A stretch of 64,000 nucleotides of DNA from Rheinheimera sp. UJ63 (GCF_021568285.1 NZ_JAKGTQ010000001.1:930001-994000); one strand, 5' to 3'. Shown: positions 30,886 to 40,792, counted from the stretch's first letter. Program-made: numbers and translations. Notes: generated by a model not told the origin, from the sequence alone.

Positions 30886-31392
30886 ATGTCAGTTAAAAGC
30901 TTTATTATCGATACCATCAAAGCAAATGAGCTACATTCATTTACTTTGGACGAACTACGAAAACTCTATGCTACTCAAGGAGTAACAGAAACTTCAGTGA
31001 ATATTGCTAAGGGGCTTTATAAAAATATTTGGAATCTGAAGAAGAGCGGCATGCTTGAGCTGGTGAAAGCAAAAGATCCAAAAGAAAATGTTTACGTCGT
31101 CACCCCATTAATGCAAAAACAGTATCTTCAAATGCCAGAGGAAAGTCATACAAGCTCCCTGCATCCCGAACCCATTGCTTTTCTTGAGTCATTAAATAAA
31201 CGGCTAAACGCTTACAGCTCAGAATTGGCCACAACCAGCGCAGAAATCCAAGAGTATCAAGAACTATTAAATGCATTCCCAGAGCAAGGCGCAAAGTTAA
31301 ATCGGAATTTTCAGGCAGCCAAAGAACGTGCATTTCAATTACGTGGTCGACTCCTTGCGGTTGAAAATATCATGAAGAGTCAGCATCAATGA
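30886..31392 (+). CDS. Winged-helix / coiled-coil protein of unknown function
   Basis: The product has 168 residues. The N-terminal about 80 look like a winged helix (SVKSFIIDTIKANELHSFTL, then GLYKNIWNLKKSGMLELVKA). After a linker the C-terminal about 75 residues are heptad-rich and probably a coiled coil (SSELATTSAEIQEYQELLNA). I place the start at 30886 behind GGAG; an earlier ATG at 30838 lacks a site. It overlaps the helicase gene by 4 bases, so the two are coupled and probably work together. I know no named family for it. Confidence 0.75.
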   Translation: MSVKSFIIDTIKANELHSFTLDELRKLYATQGVTETSVNIAKGLYKNIWNLKKSGMLELVKAKDPKENVYVVTPLMQKQYLQMPEESHTSSLHPEPIAFLESLNKRLNAYSSELATTSAEIQEYQELLNAFPEQGAKLNRNFQAAKERAFQLRGRLLAVENIMKSQHQ

Positions 31393-32753
31393 GATTAAGA
31401 CACTGGCAAGAAGAGTGCTCAACTCAGGCGTTTAAAGCCTTTAAAACCGGTCAAAAACATTTCATGGCATTAGCAACTCCTGCGGCCGGTAAAACGATTA
31501 TGGCTGCTACACTTGCTAAATATCTGTTTTCTGAAAATATGATTGACTACGTAGTCTGCTTTGCCCCCTCCGTAGCCGTTCAAAAAAGCATAGAATCTAC
31601 TTTTGCCAAAATCTTGGGCAGGCCAATGCATGGAAAGTTAGGCGCAGCCGGTGGCGTATTCACCTATCAATTTTTGACCACCAGTAAAAGTGCGGATTGG
31701 TCATTTTTACAAAGCAGCCGTGTGTTTGCCGTTTTCGATGAAATTCACCATTGTGGTGGTCATGATACCGAGTTATCAAATTCCTGGGGAAGGGAAATAT
31801 TGACTAATATTAGCGATAACGTTAATTACATATTAGCTATGACAGGCACCCCATGGCGCACAGATCAAGCACCAATATCATTAGCGCGTTACATAAAGCC
31901 AGATTTCGCCATCCAGCTGGATTATGTCTATGGTTTGACTGAGGCGATTCAAGATAATGTCTGTCGTCTGCCTGAAATTACATTAATTGATAACGATAAC
32001 CTGTCCGTAAATCAAAAAAACTACAGCTCACTTTGCATGGCGATGACTGAAGCGGATCTGCAATATAGCCGCATCCTTAACGACACGGAGGCGTTGCGTT
32101 ATACGTTGTCCATCGCCGTAAAGAAATTGGCTGACGTCAGGCAGGAACACCCAGAAGCAGGTGGACTGGTGGTGGCGAGCTCTGTTGATGCAGCGATCCG
32201 TATCCAAGCACTATTAATCAGTGAGTTTGGTCAATCATCAGTATTAGTCTCTTATAAAGAAACTAACCCTCAAGAAATTATTGATAATTTTAGAACATCC
32301 AATACGCAGTGGATTGTCAGTGTTGCCATGGTGAGTGAAGGTACAGATATTCCCAGGCTGAGAGTATGCGCTCATTTAAGCACTGTTCGGACTGAGTTGT
32401 TCTATCGTCAAGTGCTTGGTCGCATTTTGAGGTTGATGGCCAATATCAAAAATCAGCAAGCCTATCTTATTACTTTTGCGGAGCCCGCCTTGACCGAGTT
32501 CACCAAACGATTGAAGGAAGATGTGCCTCAAATGATTGTAAAGTTTGATAAATTTGAGAGAAAATCTGCATCCGAAACACCATCAGCAGGAACGAAATCA
32601 GAAACTAAAGGCGATGCCAAAGCAGACAGTACAATCTCAGAAACGAACTGGCATTTTACAAAAACTGAACAAAATGAAAAAAGTCCTCCTGCGTCCTGGG
32701 TTCCATTTCAGTTAATTGGTCAATACCGGCAACAGGTCTTTTCTATATTCTGA
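31389..32753 (+). CDS. SF2 DEAD/DEAH-type helicase of an unassigned module
   Basis: The product has 454 residues. An N-terminal RLRHWQ begins the helicase fold. Walker A is ATPAAGKT (29-36), Walker B is DEIH (117-120), and TGTPWR lies at 152-157. SEGTD (316-320) and motif VI YRQVLGRILR (339-348) follow. It resembles the helicase part of type III/ResIII-like enzymes, but no nuclease motif is visible. The tail after about 385 is low-complexity and ends in a short aromatic segment. It is coupled to the winged-helix gene. Possible roles are phage defence or element maintenance; neither is shown. Confidence 0.85.
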   Translation: MRLRHWQEECSTQAFKAFKTGQKHFMALATPAAGKTIMAATLAKYLFSENMIDYVVCFAPSVAVQKSIESTFAKILGRPMHGKLGAAGGVFTYQFLTTSKSADWSFLQSSRVFAVFDEIHHCGGHDTELSNSWGREILTNISDNVNYILAMTGTPWRTDQAPISLARYIKPDFAIQLDYVYGLTEAIQDNVCRLPEITLIDNDNLSVNQKNYSSLCMAMTEADLQYSRILNDTEALRYTLSIAVKKLADVRQEHPEAGGLVVASSVDAAIRIQALLISEFGQSSVLVSYKETNPQEIIDNFRTSNTQWIVSVAMVSEGTDIPRLRVCAHLSTVRTELFYRQVLGRILRLMANIKNQQAYLITFAEPALTEFTKRLKEDVPQMIVKFDKFERKSASETPSAGTKSETKGDAKADSTISETNWHFTKTEQNEKSPPASWVPFQLIGQYRQQVFSIF

Positions 32754-33170
32754 GGTGCTCCTCTGAGTTTTAATTTCCCAGAATTTTGGGGTATTTGGTT
32801 AATTGCTCTTAATCACAAGATGTTATTCCACTGTTATAAAGTTTACGCCCTTCTTCGGTTAGACCCCAGCTAGGGCTTCTTAGTTTTCCTGCCTGAACAA
32901 CCAGTCCCTTCATTACAAGCCATTTTAATGCCCTTTTAACTGAAACAGAACTTTGACCACTTTCTTGACCAAGCAACTGCATCAGACGCACTAGCGCCGC
33001 TTAAAATAAACTCTGGAAAATAATTTTTCCAGACAATGTATTTTTGTCGTTTTTCCACAATTTTTTTCTTTTTCTGAAAAAGCTCTGTTAGTCTTAATTA
33101 CAAAGGCTTTCCAGAGTTTTTCCAGATATGATTCTAAATAGTAAAGCTTTACCCTGCGATAACACAAACC
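32754..33170. other. Gap at the accessory/core boundary
   Basis: Apart from the small winged-helix frame, this 417-base AT-rich gap contains a 12-base inverted repeat, AAACTCTGGAAA at 33008-33019 and its complement at 33108-33119. It also contains a CTGGAAAA-TAAT-TTTTCCAG hairpin at 33013-33032. It may mark the right end of the accessory region. Confidence 0.45.
32809..32991 (-). CDS. Small winged-helix protein or fragment
   Basis: The product has 60 residues. It reads QESGQSSVSVKRALKWLVMK then GLVVQAGKLRSPSWGLTEEG, a recognisable winged helix of the kind found in small regulators. The start is a GTG immediately after an in-frame stop and has no clear ribosome site, so it could be the C-terminal piece of a longer decayed gene. 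It is convergent with the helicase gene. Confidence 0.5.
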   Translation of the reverse strand: MRLMQLLGQESGQSSVSVKRALKWLVMKGLVVQAGKLRSPSWGLTEEGRKLYNSGITSCD

Positions 33171-35132
33171 ATGACCCGCGCAGCAGAGCCCAACGAACCG
33201 CCAACACTGCCATTAGTGTTGGCAGGGCCTATGCTACGCGCCTTAACACCAACAACGGTGACGTTCTGGCTCGCCACTCGTGAGCCGGTTCAGCTGCAAC
33301 TCACACTGACCCCCACCGGCCAACAGCCGCTTAGCTTTGACGCTGCGGCCTTAAGTCAGTATTGCCGCAGTATTCGCTGCGCGGAAAAACTGCACTTACA
33401 ATTATTGCAACTGCCGCTAACGGCAGCGTTACCGCAAGCGGTGTGGATCAGCTACGATTTACAAGTCGCGCCCCGTGCATCAGAGCCAGCCAAATGGCAA
33501 GGCTGGCAACAATGGGCGCCGGATCTTGTTTATGCTGGGCGCGATAACCCGGGCTTTATCATACAACCGAAACTACAACGCTTGTTACATGGCTCTTGCC
33601 GCAAACCGCATGCCGACTGTGAAGATGGTTTACTTGCCGCCGATTTGCTATTGCAGCAACAAGAGGTGACTGAGTGGCCGGCATTATTGTTGCTCAGTGG
33701 CGATCAAATTTATGCCGATGATGTGGCGGCACCGATGTTACAGGCGATACATCAGTTAATTAATCAATTAGGTTTTCACAATGAAAACCTGCCCTGTTCT
33801 CGGGTTAGCGATGCCGATACTCTGCACCAGCAAACACCGCATTATTATCAGCGACATACCTTACTCCCCAAAACCAAAGCCAGCGAAGCGATGCTCAGCC
33901 AGGTTTTTCGCGGTGTGAAAAAACCGGTGTTTACCACTGATACGGCGCGTAACCATTTAATTAGCGCCGCAGAAATGCTCGGCATGTATTTACTCGTTTG
34001 GTCGCCCGCCGGCTGGCAACCTGATTCACTGGCGTTATGCTCAACCTTAAAGTCGCAATTATCTCACGATGAACTTGAACGTTATCAGCAACAACAGCAG
34101 TTGATTGAAACTTTCGCAGCAGGGTTAGCCAAGGTAAGACGTGTACTGGCGCATTTACCAACAGCGATGATCTTTGATGATCACGATGTGAGCGATGACT
34201 GGAACCTCACGGCAGAGTGGGAAAAAATTGCTTATGAGCATGATTTTTCTAGGCGCATTATCGGTAATGCCCTACTGAGCTACTTGCTTTGTCAAGGTTG
34301 GGGCAACAAGCCGACCGATTTCTCCAGCGCATTACTCGATCGCGTTGAGCAAGCCTTAAGCCACAGCGGCGGCCCTGAACATGAAGCACTGATCAGTGAA
34401 TTATTACAGTTTCAGCAGTGGCATTACCAATGGCCAACCGAGCCGCCGTTATTGGTGTTAGATACCCGTACTCGCCGTTGGCGTTCTGAAGTGAATATTA
34501 ACCGCCCTTCGGGTTTATTGGATTGGGAAGCCATTACCGAGTTGCAGCAAAACCTGCTTGGGCACGATGCTGTGGTGCTGGTAGCGCCAGCGCCGATTTT
34601 TGGGGTAAAGCTGATTGAGAATATTCAAAAAATCTTTACTTTTTTTGGTCGGCCGCTGCTCGTTGATGCGGAGAACTGGATGGCCCATCGTGGAACTGCG
34701 CATGCCATGCTCAATTTATTTCGACACCCCAAAACGCCCAAACACTTTGTGATTTTATCAGGCGATGTGCATTATTCTTTTGTGTATGAAGTGCATTTAC
34801 GCAGCAAAGCCGCTGGGCCGGATATTTGGCAAATTACCAGCAGTGGCTTAAAAAACCAGTTCCCTAGCCGTTTACTGGATATTTTAGACCGGTTAAATCG
34901 TTGGTTATATTCCCCCCGCTCGCCTTTAAACTGGCTGACAAAACGTCGGCGCATGCGCATAGTGCCGCATAAACCCGATAATGCGCAGCGCGGTGAGCGC
35001 TTATTAAATCAGGCGGGTATCGGCTTAGTCGACCTGCATGAAGATGGCTCACCAAAACGTATCGCGCAGTTAACCTGTGCCGGAAAAGCGATCGATTTTA
35101 TTATCAAAAAAGAGGAAGCGCGCTGGGAGTAA
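33171..35132 (+). CDS. PhoD-like metallophosphatase family protein
   Basis: The product has 653 residues with no clear signal peptide. An N-terminal beta domain (about 1-120) is followed by a calcineurin-like core: HGSCRKPHADCEDG, LLLSGDQIYADD, MIFDDHDVSDDW and LSGDVHYSF. These carry the Asp/His ligands of PhoD-type enzymes. Members hydrolyse phosphodiesters or phosphomonoesters; the substrate here is unknown. It is a single gene with its own terminator and begins the core-like half of the window. Confidence 0.82.
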   Translation: MTRAAEPNEPPTLPLVLAGPMLRALTPTTVTFWLATREPVQLQLTLTPTGQQPLSFDAAALSQYCRSIRCAEKLHLQLLQLPLTAALPQAVWISYDLQVAPRASEPAKWQGWQQWAPDLVYAGRDNPGFIIQPKLQRLLHGSCRKPHADCEDGLLAADLLLQQQEVTEWPALLLLSGDQIYADDVAAPMLQAIHQLINQLGFHNENLPCSRVSDADTLHQQTPHYYQRHTLLPKTKASEAMLSQVFRGVKKPVFTTDTARNHLISAAEMLGMYLLVWSPAGWQPDSLALCSTLKSQLSHDELERYQQQQQLIETFAAGLAKVRRVLAHLPTAMIFDDHDVSDDWNLTAEWEKIAYEHDFSRRIIGNALLSYLLCQGWGNKPTDFSSALLDRVEQALSHSGGPEHEALISELLQFQQWHYQWPTEPPLLVLDTRTRRWRSEVNINRPSGLLDWEAITELQQNLLGHDAVVLVAPAPIFGVKLIENIQKIFTFFGRPLLVDAENWMAHRGTAHAMLNLFRHPKTPKHFVILSGDVHYSFVYEVHLRSKAAGPDIWQITSSGLKNQFPSRLLDILDRLNRWLYSPRSPLNWLTKRRRMRIVPHKPDNAQRGERLLNQAGIGLVDLHEDGSPKRIAQLTCAGKAIDFIIKKEEARWE

Positions 35133-35171
35133 GCCTTAGCTAGCACTGTGCAGATCCCGCATGATCAAAAA

Positions 35172-35204
35172 GGCAGCCTTAGCAGGCTGCCCTCTCTTTT
35201 TGTT
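35172..35204. terminator. Rho-independent terminator
   Basis: The stem GGCAGCC / GGCTGCC with loop TTAGCA is followed by a T-rich tail. It lies between the convergent phosphatase and M16 peptidase genes. Confidence 0.85.
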
Positions 35205-35215
35205 GCTAAATAAGC

Positions 35216-38089
35216 TTATTGCTTCGGCATGGTTTTTTGGAACTCGGCTAAATCTTTCACCACTTGCTGATTAGGCAAGGTAGCAAAAGGTTGATCTTTA
35301 AAGCTGGTACCACGCATTTGCACCGAAATACGTGCGGCATCAGGGTTTAATAGCGTTTGCTGATAAAAGGCTTTGACGTCATCCAAATTCACCTGCTCTA
35401 CTGCGGCAATCAGTTTCGCTTTGCTATCAAACTCAAAACGCTCACGATACCAATCACTGACAAGTGGCTGCATTTCTTCAAACAGATTCTTCGGCGGTTC
35501 ATTCAAACTTAACAATAAGCTTTGCTTTAATTGCGCAAATTGCTCGGGCGTTACCTGTTGTAAGCTAAGCCAGTATTGCTGTTTAAACTCGTCAAAACGT
35601 TGCTGCATATCGGCCGGACCTTTTACCGGTGTTTGAATATACAAACCAAAACCGGTGTATTCATCTAGGTCAATTGCCGTGCCGCCCACCGCATAAGCCA
35701 GTTGCTCTTCGGTACGCAGCTTATCAAAGGCTTGATTACTAAAGTGCGATGCTAACACGCTGGCTGCAGCACGCTGTGCCATGCCTTTAGTGGGATGCAC
35801 ATGCATATCGATAAGCGCTACGTCGGTTACATCAATATCGCGCTGCAACACGATGCTTTTACCCGGCGTTGGCTGCCAAAATGGGCTTTGTGTGTAAGCG
35901 GTGGTTTGCCGTACTGCAGGTAAAGCCGCTTGCAACTTACTGACTAAAGCGACTACCTCTTGTTTATCATAGTTACCAAAGGCAAACACCCGTACTTCGT
36001 TGTTCAGCAGTGTGTTGCTGATCACCTGTTGTAAATCTGCTAACGTCATTTGCTTAGCGGCGGCTATCAGTTGCTCAGGGTTATAGTTACCGCCACGATA
36101 GAGACTGTTAAAAGCCCAAAACGCTTGGCGAAACGGCACTTGCCGAGTTTGGTTAGCAATACCTCGCACATAGCGATCAACCGCTTGGTCAAACCCTTCT
36201 TCGGTTATCGCCGGTGTTAACCCCGCTAACACTTGCTCTAATAACTCGGGTTGCTTATCGGTAAAACCATCTAAATTCAGTGTTAAGCCATTACCATCAT
36301 TCAGCCACATGCTAATACCCGCAGCCTGCGCCTCAGTCGCTAAGGCACTTTGCGCTAAATTGTAGAGATCGCGCCATAAAGCAAAGGCGACTTTTGCCTG
36401 CACACTGTTTTGCGCCGCCGGGCTATTTAGCACAATATCTAAACGGCCTTTAGGTTGGTCGGCAAAGACTTTACTGGGGTATAACCACGCTTTAATGCCA
36501 GCTTGCTCGTGTACTAAGGTGGGTTTTTGCTGCTCGATGGGCGTTTTAATGGCAAAGCTTTCTGGCAACAAGCGGTTCACTTGCGGTAAGTTCAGCGCCA
36601 CTATTGGTTGCTGCCACGCCGCTTGCTCTTCTGCACTAATATCAACAATTTTATATTTACCGACATGGCGCACCAGCTCGCTATCGTGTGGCTCTTGCTT
36701 ACTGATATACCACAAACGCAAGTTTTCTGGGGTGAGTTGCGCTAATACCTCTTCTATCGCTGCGGCATCAAAGCGTTCATATAAATAGGGTGCGGCGACC
36801 ACATCTTTGACTGGCAGTTTCAACATCGAGGCGGTTAACTGTGAAGCATAACCAAAACCATCGGTTTTTTCTAAAAATTGAAATTGGTTACTCAGGCTGG
36901 TTTTAATTTCATTAAAGTATTTACTATCAACTCCTTGCTCTTTAATTAAGGCTAAGTACTGCATCACTACCGCGGTAATCGCCTCGCGCTGCTGCATACC
37001 GGCATCGGTCAGGCTCAGATCAATCGTTAGGCTGCCGTAATTACCATAAAAATCTGGGTTCGCTGACACGTTCATGCTGGAAATAAGCCCAGCGGCTTTC
37101 AACTGTGCCGCTGCCGTACCCGGCATTTCTGAACCCAGCAAGTAACTGATATATTCATTGGGTTTTACCGCGTATTTTTCTAAATTGGCCCGAATGGTAA
37201 AGTCGAGGCGTAGCTGTTTAATATCCTGATTTGGCACATAATGAATGCGCTTAGCACCAAATAAACGGTTATCTATGGGTGTTGTCACGCTGGGAATGGC
37301 AATGTCTTTATTTTCAATGGCGGCAAAATGCTTTAACGCCAGCAGCTCCATTTCAGCTAACGGTAAATTGCTGATCATGGCTAACTTCATATTATTGGCC
37401 GAATAATAGCGCTGATAATATTGCAACATCTCATCATGCAATTTACTGTCCGGTTTATCGCTTAAACTCTCTAAGCTACCGGCCAAAAAACGATTTGAAG
37501 GGTGATCACCAAACATCCGGCGCATCAATTCAAATTGACCAAGGAAATCCATTTCACGACGCATCGACTGCTCCGCATTCACGGCATTGCGTTCTTTGTC
37601 TGAGTACTCAGGGTAAAACTTCGGAGATTTGAAGAAATCTGAAAAACGGTCTAAGGCTTCGTCATACACATTGTTATTAATTTCAAACATGTAGTTGGTA
37701 ATATCTAACCAAGTATAAGCATTGTAAGCGCCGTTATGCAGGCTCATAAAACCGGCGTACTCGGCAGGATCAGGATAACGCTCGGTTCCCATAAACAGCA
37801 TATGCTCTAAATAATGCGCTAAACCTTGCTGCGACATCGGATCTTGTAACATACCCGCACCGACACTGAGCGACACGGCAGATTTTTCGGACGCAGGATC
37901 AGAAACTAACACTACTGCCAACTTATTGGGCAAGGTCAGCGTTTTGTATTGCCGCTGATCGTTCGGACTCACCACTATTGCTGCTGCCGCTTGTTGCATG
38001 GTTGTCACATCTAAAGAGGTGCTTTGTTGGGCACAGCCTGTCATCACCGCCAGTGCTACCGCGCTAATTACTAAAAGTTTTTTCATCAT
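35216..38089 (-). CDS. M16 (pitrilysin/insulinase) zinc peptidase lipoprotein
   Basis: The product has 957 residues, full length for the pitrilysin group. A lipoprotein signal with lipobox VMTGC is present. The inverted zinc motif HYLEH is at about 92-96 and the third ligand region is NAVNAEQ. Four M16 half-domains follow, the second half lacking the zinc site as usual. Expected role is periplasmic peptide breakdown. The start is one of two adjacent ATGs behind GAGGG. A five-copy tandem repeat lies just upstream. Confidence 0.92.
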   Translation of the reverse strand: MMKKLLVISAVALAVMTGCAQQSTSLDVTTMQQAAAAIVVSPNDQRQYKTLTLPNKLAVVLVSDPASEKSAVSLSVGAGMLQDPMSQQGLAHYLEHMLFMGTERYPDPAEYAGFMSLHNGAYNAYTWLDITNYMFEINNNVYDEALDRFSDFFKSPKFYPEYSDKERNAVNAEQSMRREMDFLGQFELMRRMFGDHPSNRFLAGSLESLSDKPDSKLHDEMLQYYQRYYSANNMKLAMISNLPLAEMELLALKHFAAIENKDIAIPSVTTPIDNRLFGAKRIHYVPNQDIKQLRLDFTIRANLEKYAVKPNEYISYLLGSEMPGTAAAQLKAAGLISSMNVSANPDFYGNYGSLTIDLSLTDAGMQQREAITAVVMQYLALIKEQGVDSKYFNEIKTSLSNQFQFLEKTDGFGYASQLTASMLKLPVKDVVAAPYLYERFDAAAIEEVLAQLTPENLRLWYISKQEPHDSELVRHVGKYKIVDISAEEQAAWQQPIVALNLPQVNRLLPESFAIKTPIEQQKPTLVHEQAGIKAWLYPSKVFADQPKGRLDIVLNSPAAQNSVQAKVAFALWRDLYNLAQSALATEAQAAGISMWLNDGNGLTLNLDGFTDKQPELLEQVLAGLTPAITEEGFDQAVDRYVRGIANQTRQVPFRQAFWAFNSLYRGGNYNPEQLIAAAKQMTLADLQQVISNTLLNNEVRVFAFGNYDKQEVVALVSKLQAALPAVRQTTAYTQSPFWQPTPGKSIVLQRDIDVTDVALIDMHVHPTKGMAQRAAASVLASHFSNQAFDKLRTEEQLAYAVGGTAIDLDEYTGFGLYIQTPVKGPADMQQRFDEFKQQYWLSLQQVTPEQFAQLKQSLLLSLNEPPKNLFEEMQPLVSDWYRERFEFDSKAKLIAAVEQVNLDDVKAFYQQTLLNPDAARISVQMRGTSFKDQPFATLPNQQVVKDLAEFQKTMPKQ

Positions 38090-38167
38090 TAATTCCCTCA
38101 GTGAAAAATGTAAAAATAATGTAGACCAACCATAACCAAATAGCAAACAAATAAACCAAACGTCTCT

Positions 38168-38277
38168 GAGTATGGTCTGACCTGTACCGGAGTGTGGTCA
38201 AACCTGTCTCAGAGACTGGTCTTACCGGTGTCTGAGTGTGGTCGGATCTGTCTCAGAGTGTGGTCGGAGGAGTGTGT
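38168..38277. repeat. 22-base tandem repeat, five copies
   Basis: Five head-to-tail units start at 38168, 38190, 38212, 38234 and 38256. Each begins GAG and contains GGTC at the same place; the typical unit starts GAGTGTGGTC and ends CTGTCTCA. It lies upstream of the M16 peptidase and downstream of the TonB receptor terminator. A sixth copy decays after 38278. Confidence 0.9.
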
Positions 38278-38299
38278 GAGTGATGGGCGCTTACCCAAT

Positions 38300-38330
38300 A
38301 AAAAATGGCAGCGCGATGCTGCCATTTTTT
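38300..38330. terminator. Rho-independent terminator after the zinc-type receptor
   Basis: The stem GGCAGC / GCTGCC is flanked by A6 and T6 runs. It lies directly downstream of the receptor gene on the minus strand. Confidence 0.88.
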
Positions 38331-38351
38331 CTTAAAAGCCCTGCTGATGCT

Positions 38352-40760
38352 CTAGAAGCTGCCACGAAGGCCTAGAGCGAAATTACGACCGGGTAGCGGT
38401 GTAACATCTCTTAGAAACGAGGTGTGCACCAGTGCTAATTCGTCAGTGATATTTTGTGCTTTCACATAAGCTACTAAAGCTTGTTGCCCCCAGTTAAAGC
38501 GATAGCTAACACTGGCATCGACCATAGTGTATCCCGGTGTCGCCTCTTCTAAAGTGGCCGTGTTATCTTGCTTAAAATAACGGCTAATGCTGAAGTCGGC
38601 ATCGAACTGTTCACCTTGATAAGCCAGTTCAGTCATTAAACGCAGCGGCGGCGTACGCGGTAATTCACCGCCACTACGTAAACGAGCGCGAATATAATCG
38701 GCTTGCACAGTTAAATGATAAAACTCATCTAACTGCCAATTTACCTGCCCTTCAAAACCATGCAATGTAACGGAATCGGTTGTATACAGATAAACCGGCA
38801 ATTCATCGGCGTGATCATGCTCCGCCTCTGCCTCTTCACCTTCATGCGCAAACTCGGCATATAAACCCGTGTTGCCAGCATAGTAGTAATTATTAACGCG
38901 GTTATAAAAGGCGTTAAGCACCCACCCGACATTGCCATGGAACTTACGTAGCGTTAAATCTAAATTGCGCGAACGCTCTAGCCCTTGCGTGGCTTCATTT
39001 AATTCAAAGCCATCGCGATCTTCATTTAATTGGAACAAAGCGCCGACTTCGTAACTACGTGTGCCAAGGTGTGGCCCAAACGAAAGTAATTCTGCAGCGC
39101 TTGGTGCGCGCTCAGCATGCGAGAACGACAGGCCAACATTATAACCTTCTTGGAAATCCCACACTAAACCGGCCGACACGCTAAATGGATTATAGCGCTC
39201 AGCAAAAGCAAAATCGGCAATCTCAGCGCCATGCTCTTCACCTGCATGCTCGGCTTCATCGCCATGTAATTCTAAATCAACTAATTTAACTTCAGCGGCA
39301 TCCAGTCTTACTTGTTCAACACGTGCACCCAACTGCAATAATACCGGGCCGAAATGCCGCTCAGTCATCCAACCTAAACCTAAGGTGCGGGTTTCTGATG
39401 GAGGAGAAAAAGCTTCTTCGCCGACCGCGCCGAAATCACTAAATTTATAATGCAGACTTAAGCCACCCTTCCAGTCAAACCATGGGCGGTGCAGTAACTC
39501 GAAACGGGCTTCTTGGCTTTTATTAGTAAAAACCGTGCCCACCTCACCGTCTTCAATTTCGGCATGCTGATAGTCGGTAAAGGCCAAACGACTATTAAAC
39601 TGTCTTATCCAATGATCATTAAAATACAGCTCGCTTTGCAACTGAACGCGATCTTGGGTTTTCTCGGCTTGAGTTAACTCTTCTTCATCACCATGGCTGT
39701 GGCCTGGCATGCCAAAATCGCGCTCTAAGCGACCGTAAGCTATACCTACAAAACCATTTTCCAGCAATTTGCTGCCGCCTAAGGTAAAGCCTTTACTGGT
39801 ACTAAAGGTATTGGCGATACGCTTAGTGCTATGCTCATCATGCTCTGCCTCATCGTGTTCGGCTTCATCATGGTCATGGTCAGAATGATCGTCTAATTCA
39901 CCTTGCCAATCGCCTGGGGTACGGTAATTAATGCTATCACGCCAAAAACCATCCAAATACACGGCATAATCACTGTTGCCAGTAACCATATTACCCGCCA
40001 CCAGCTTCGCAGAATCCACGCTTTGTAACTCGGTTATCCACTCTGCACGCGGCGTGCTGTTGCTTGGCACGCGTTCATCTACCACGTTAACCACACCACC
40101 AATAGCACCGCTGCCGTAAAATAAGGTTGCAGGCCCACGCAATACTTCAATTTGCTTAGCGGTACTCGCTTCAGTGGCGACACTGTGATCTGGGCCAACG
40201 CGAGAGGCATCACCCGCATCTAAACCGTTTTGCATAATTAAAACACGTGGACCATCTAAACCGCGAATAATCGGGCTACTGGCCACGCCACCTTGAAAAG
40301 TTGAATGCACACCCACTTGCTTACTGAGCGTATCGCCCAAGGTAGTGGCTTGCTGCATTTTTAATTTGTCACCTGCTAACACACTGATGGGTAATGAAGA
40401 TTCAATAATAGAAGCGTGTAAAGGGCTGATGGTGACGTCGATAATTTCAATCGAGCTCGCTTGTAGCACTAAGGTCACATCGGTTAAACCGCTAGCAGGC
40501 ACAGTAAATTGGGCATTACTGTGGCCATAACGGCGCGCTGAAAAGTGCACTTCAACTTGATTAACCGGCACATCTGTGAGCAAAAACTGTCCATTTTCAT
40601 CTGACACCGTTTTACTGGCACTGCCAGCCACATTTAAGCTGGCATTCGCTAAGGGCTTACCCTTGCTGTCGACGATTTTCCCACTGATCGTGTTAGCGAA
40701 GGCGGAAGTGGAGGTTAAACTGGCGGCAATTAATAGCGCCAAAGCACTTTTCTGGTTCAT
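38352..40760 (-). CDS. TonB-dependent receptor with His-rich loop, ZnuD-like
   Basis: The product has 802 residues with a signal peptide (about 1-22). An N-terminal carboxypeptidase-regulatory-like fold (about 23-105) is followed by a plug and a 22-strand barrel. An extracellular loop is packed with His/Asp/Glu (DDHSDHDHDEAEHDEAEHD), and two further His-rich loops follow (AEHAGEEHGAE and AEAEHDHADE). This pattern is typical of ZnuD zinc receptors. A Zur-like dyad upstream supports zinc uptake. The C-terminus ends in an aromatic residue (GLRGSF). Confidence 0.88.
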   Translation of the reverse strand: MNQKSALALLIAASLTSTSAFANTISGKIVDSKGKPLANASLNVAGSASKTVSDENGQFLLTDVPVNQVEVHFSARRYGHSNAQFTVPASGLTDVTLVLQASSIEIIDVTISPLHASIIESSLPISVLAGDKLKMQQATTLGDTLSKQVGVHSTFQGGVASSPIIRGLDGPRVLIMQNGLDAGDASRVGPDHSVATEASTAKQIEVLRGPATLFYGSGAIGGVVNVVDERVPSNSTPRAEWITELQSVDSAKLVAGNMVTGNSDYAVYLDGFWRDSINYRTPGDWQGELDDHSDHDHDEAEHDEAEHDEHSTKRIANTFSTSKGFTLGGSKLLENGFVGIAYGRLERDFGMPGHSHGDEEELTQAEKTQDRVQLQSELYFNDHWIRQFNSRLAFTDYQHAEIEDGEVGTVFTNKSQEARFELLHRPWFDWKGGLSLHYKFSDFGAVGEEAFSPPSETRTLGLGWMTERHFGPVLLQLGARVEQVRLDAAEVKLVDLELHGDEAEHAGEEHGAEIADFAFAERYNPFSVSAGLVWDFQEGYNVGLSFSHAERAPSAAELLSFGPHLGTRSYEVGALFQLNEDRDGFELNEATQGLERSRNLDLTLRKFHGNVGWVLNAFYNRVNNYYYAGNTGLYAEFAHEGEEAEAEHDHADELPVYLYTTDSVTLHGFEGQVNWQLDEFYHLTVQADYIRARLRSGGELPRTPPLRLMTELAYQGEQFDADFSISRYFKQDNTATLEEATPGYTMVDASVSYRFNWGQQALVAYVKAQNITDELALVHTSFLRDVTPLPGRNFALGLRGSF

Positions 40761-40792
40761 TGGGTCCTCTCAGAGCAACGCGATAGATCAAA

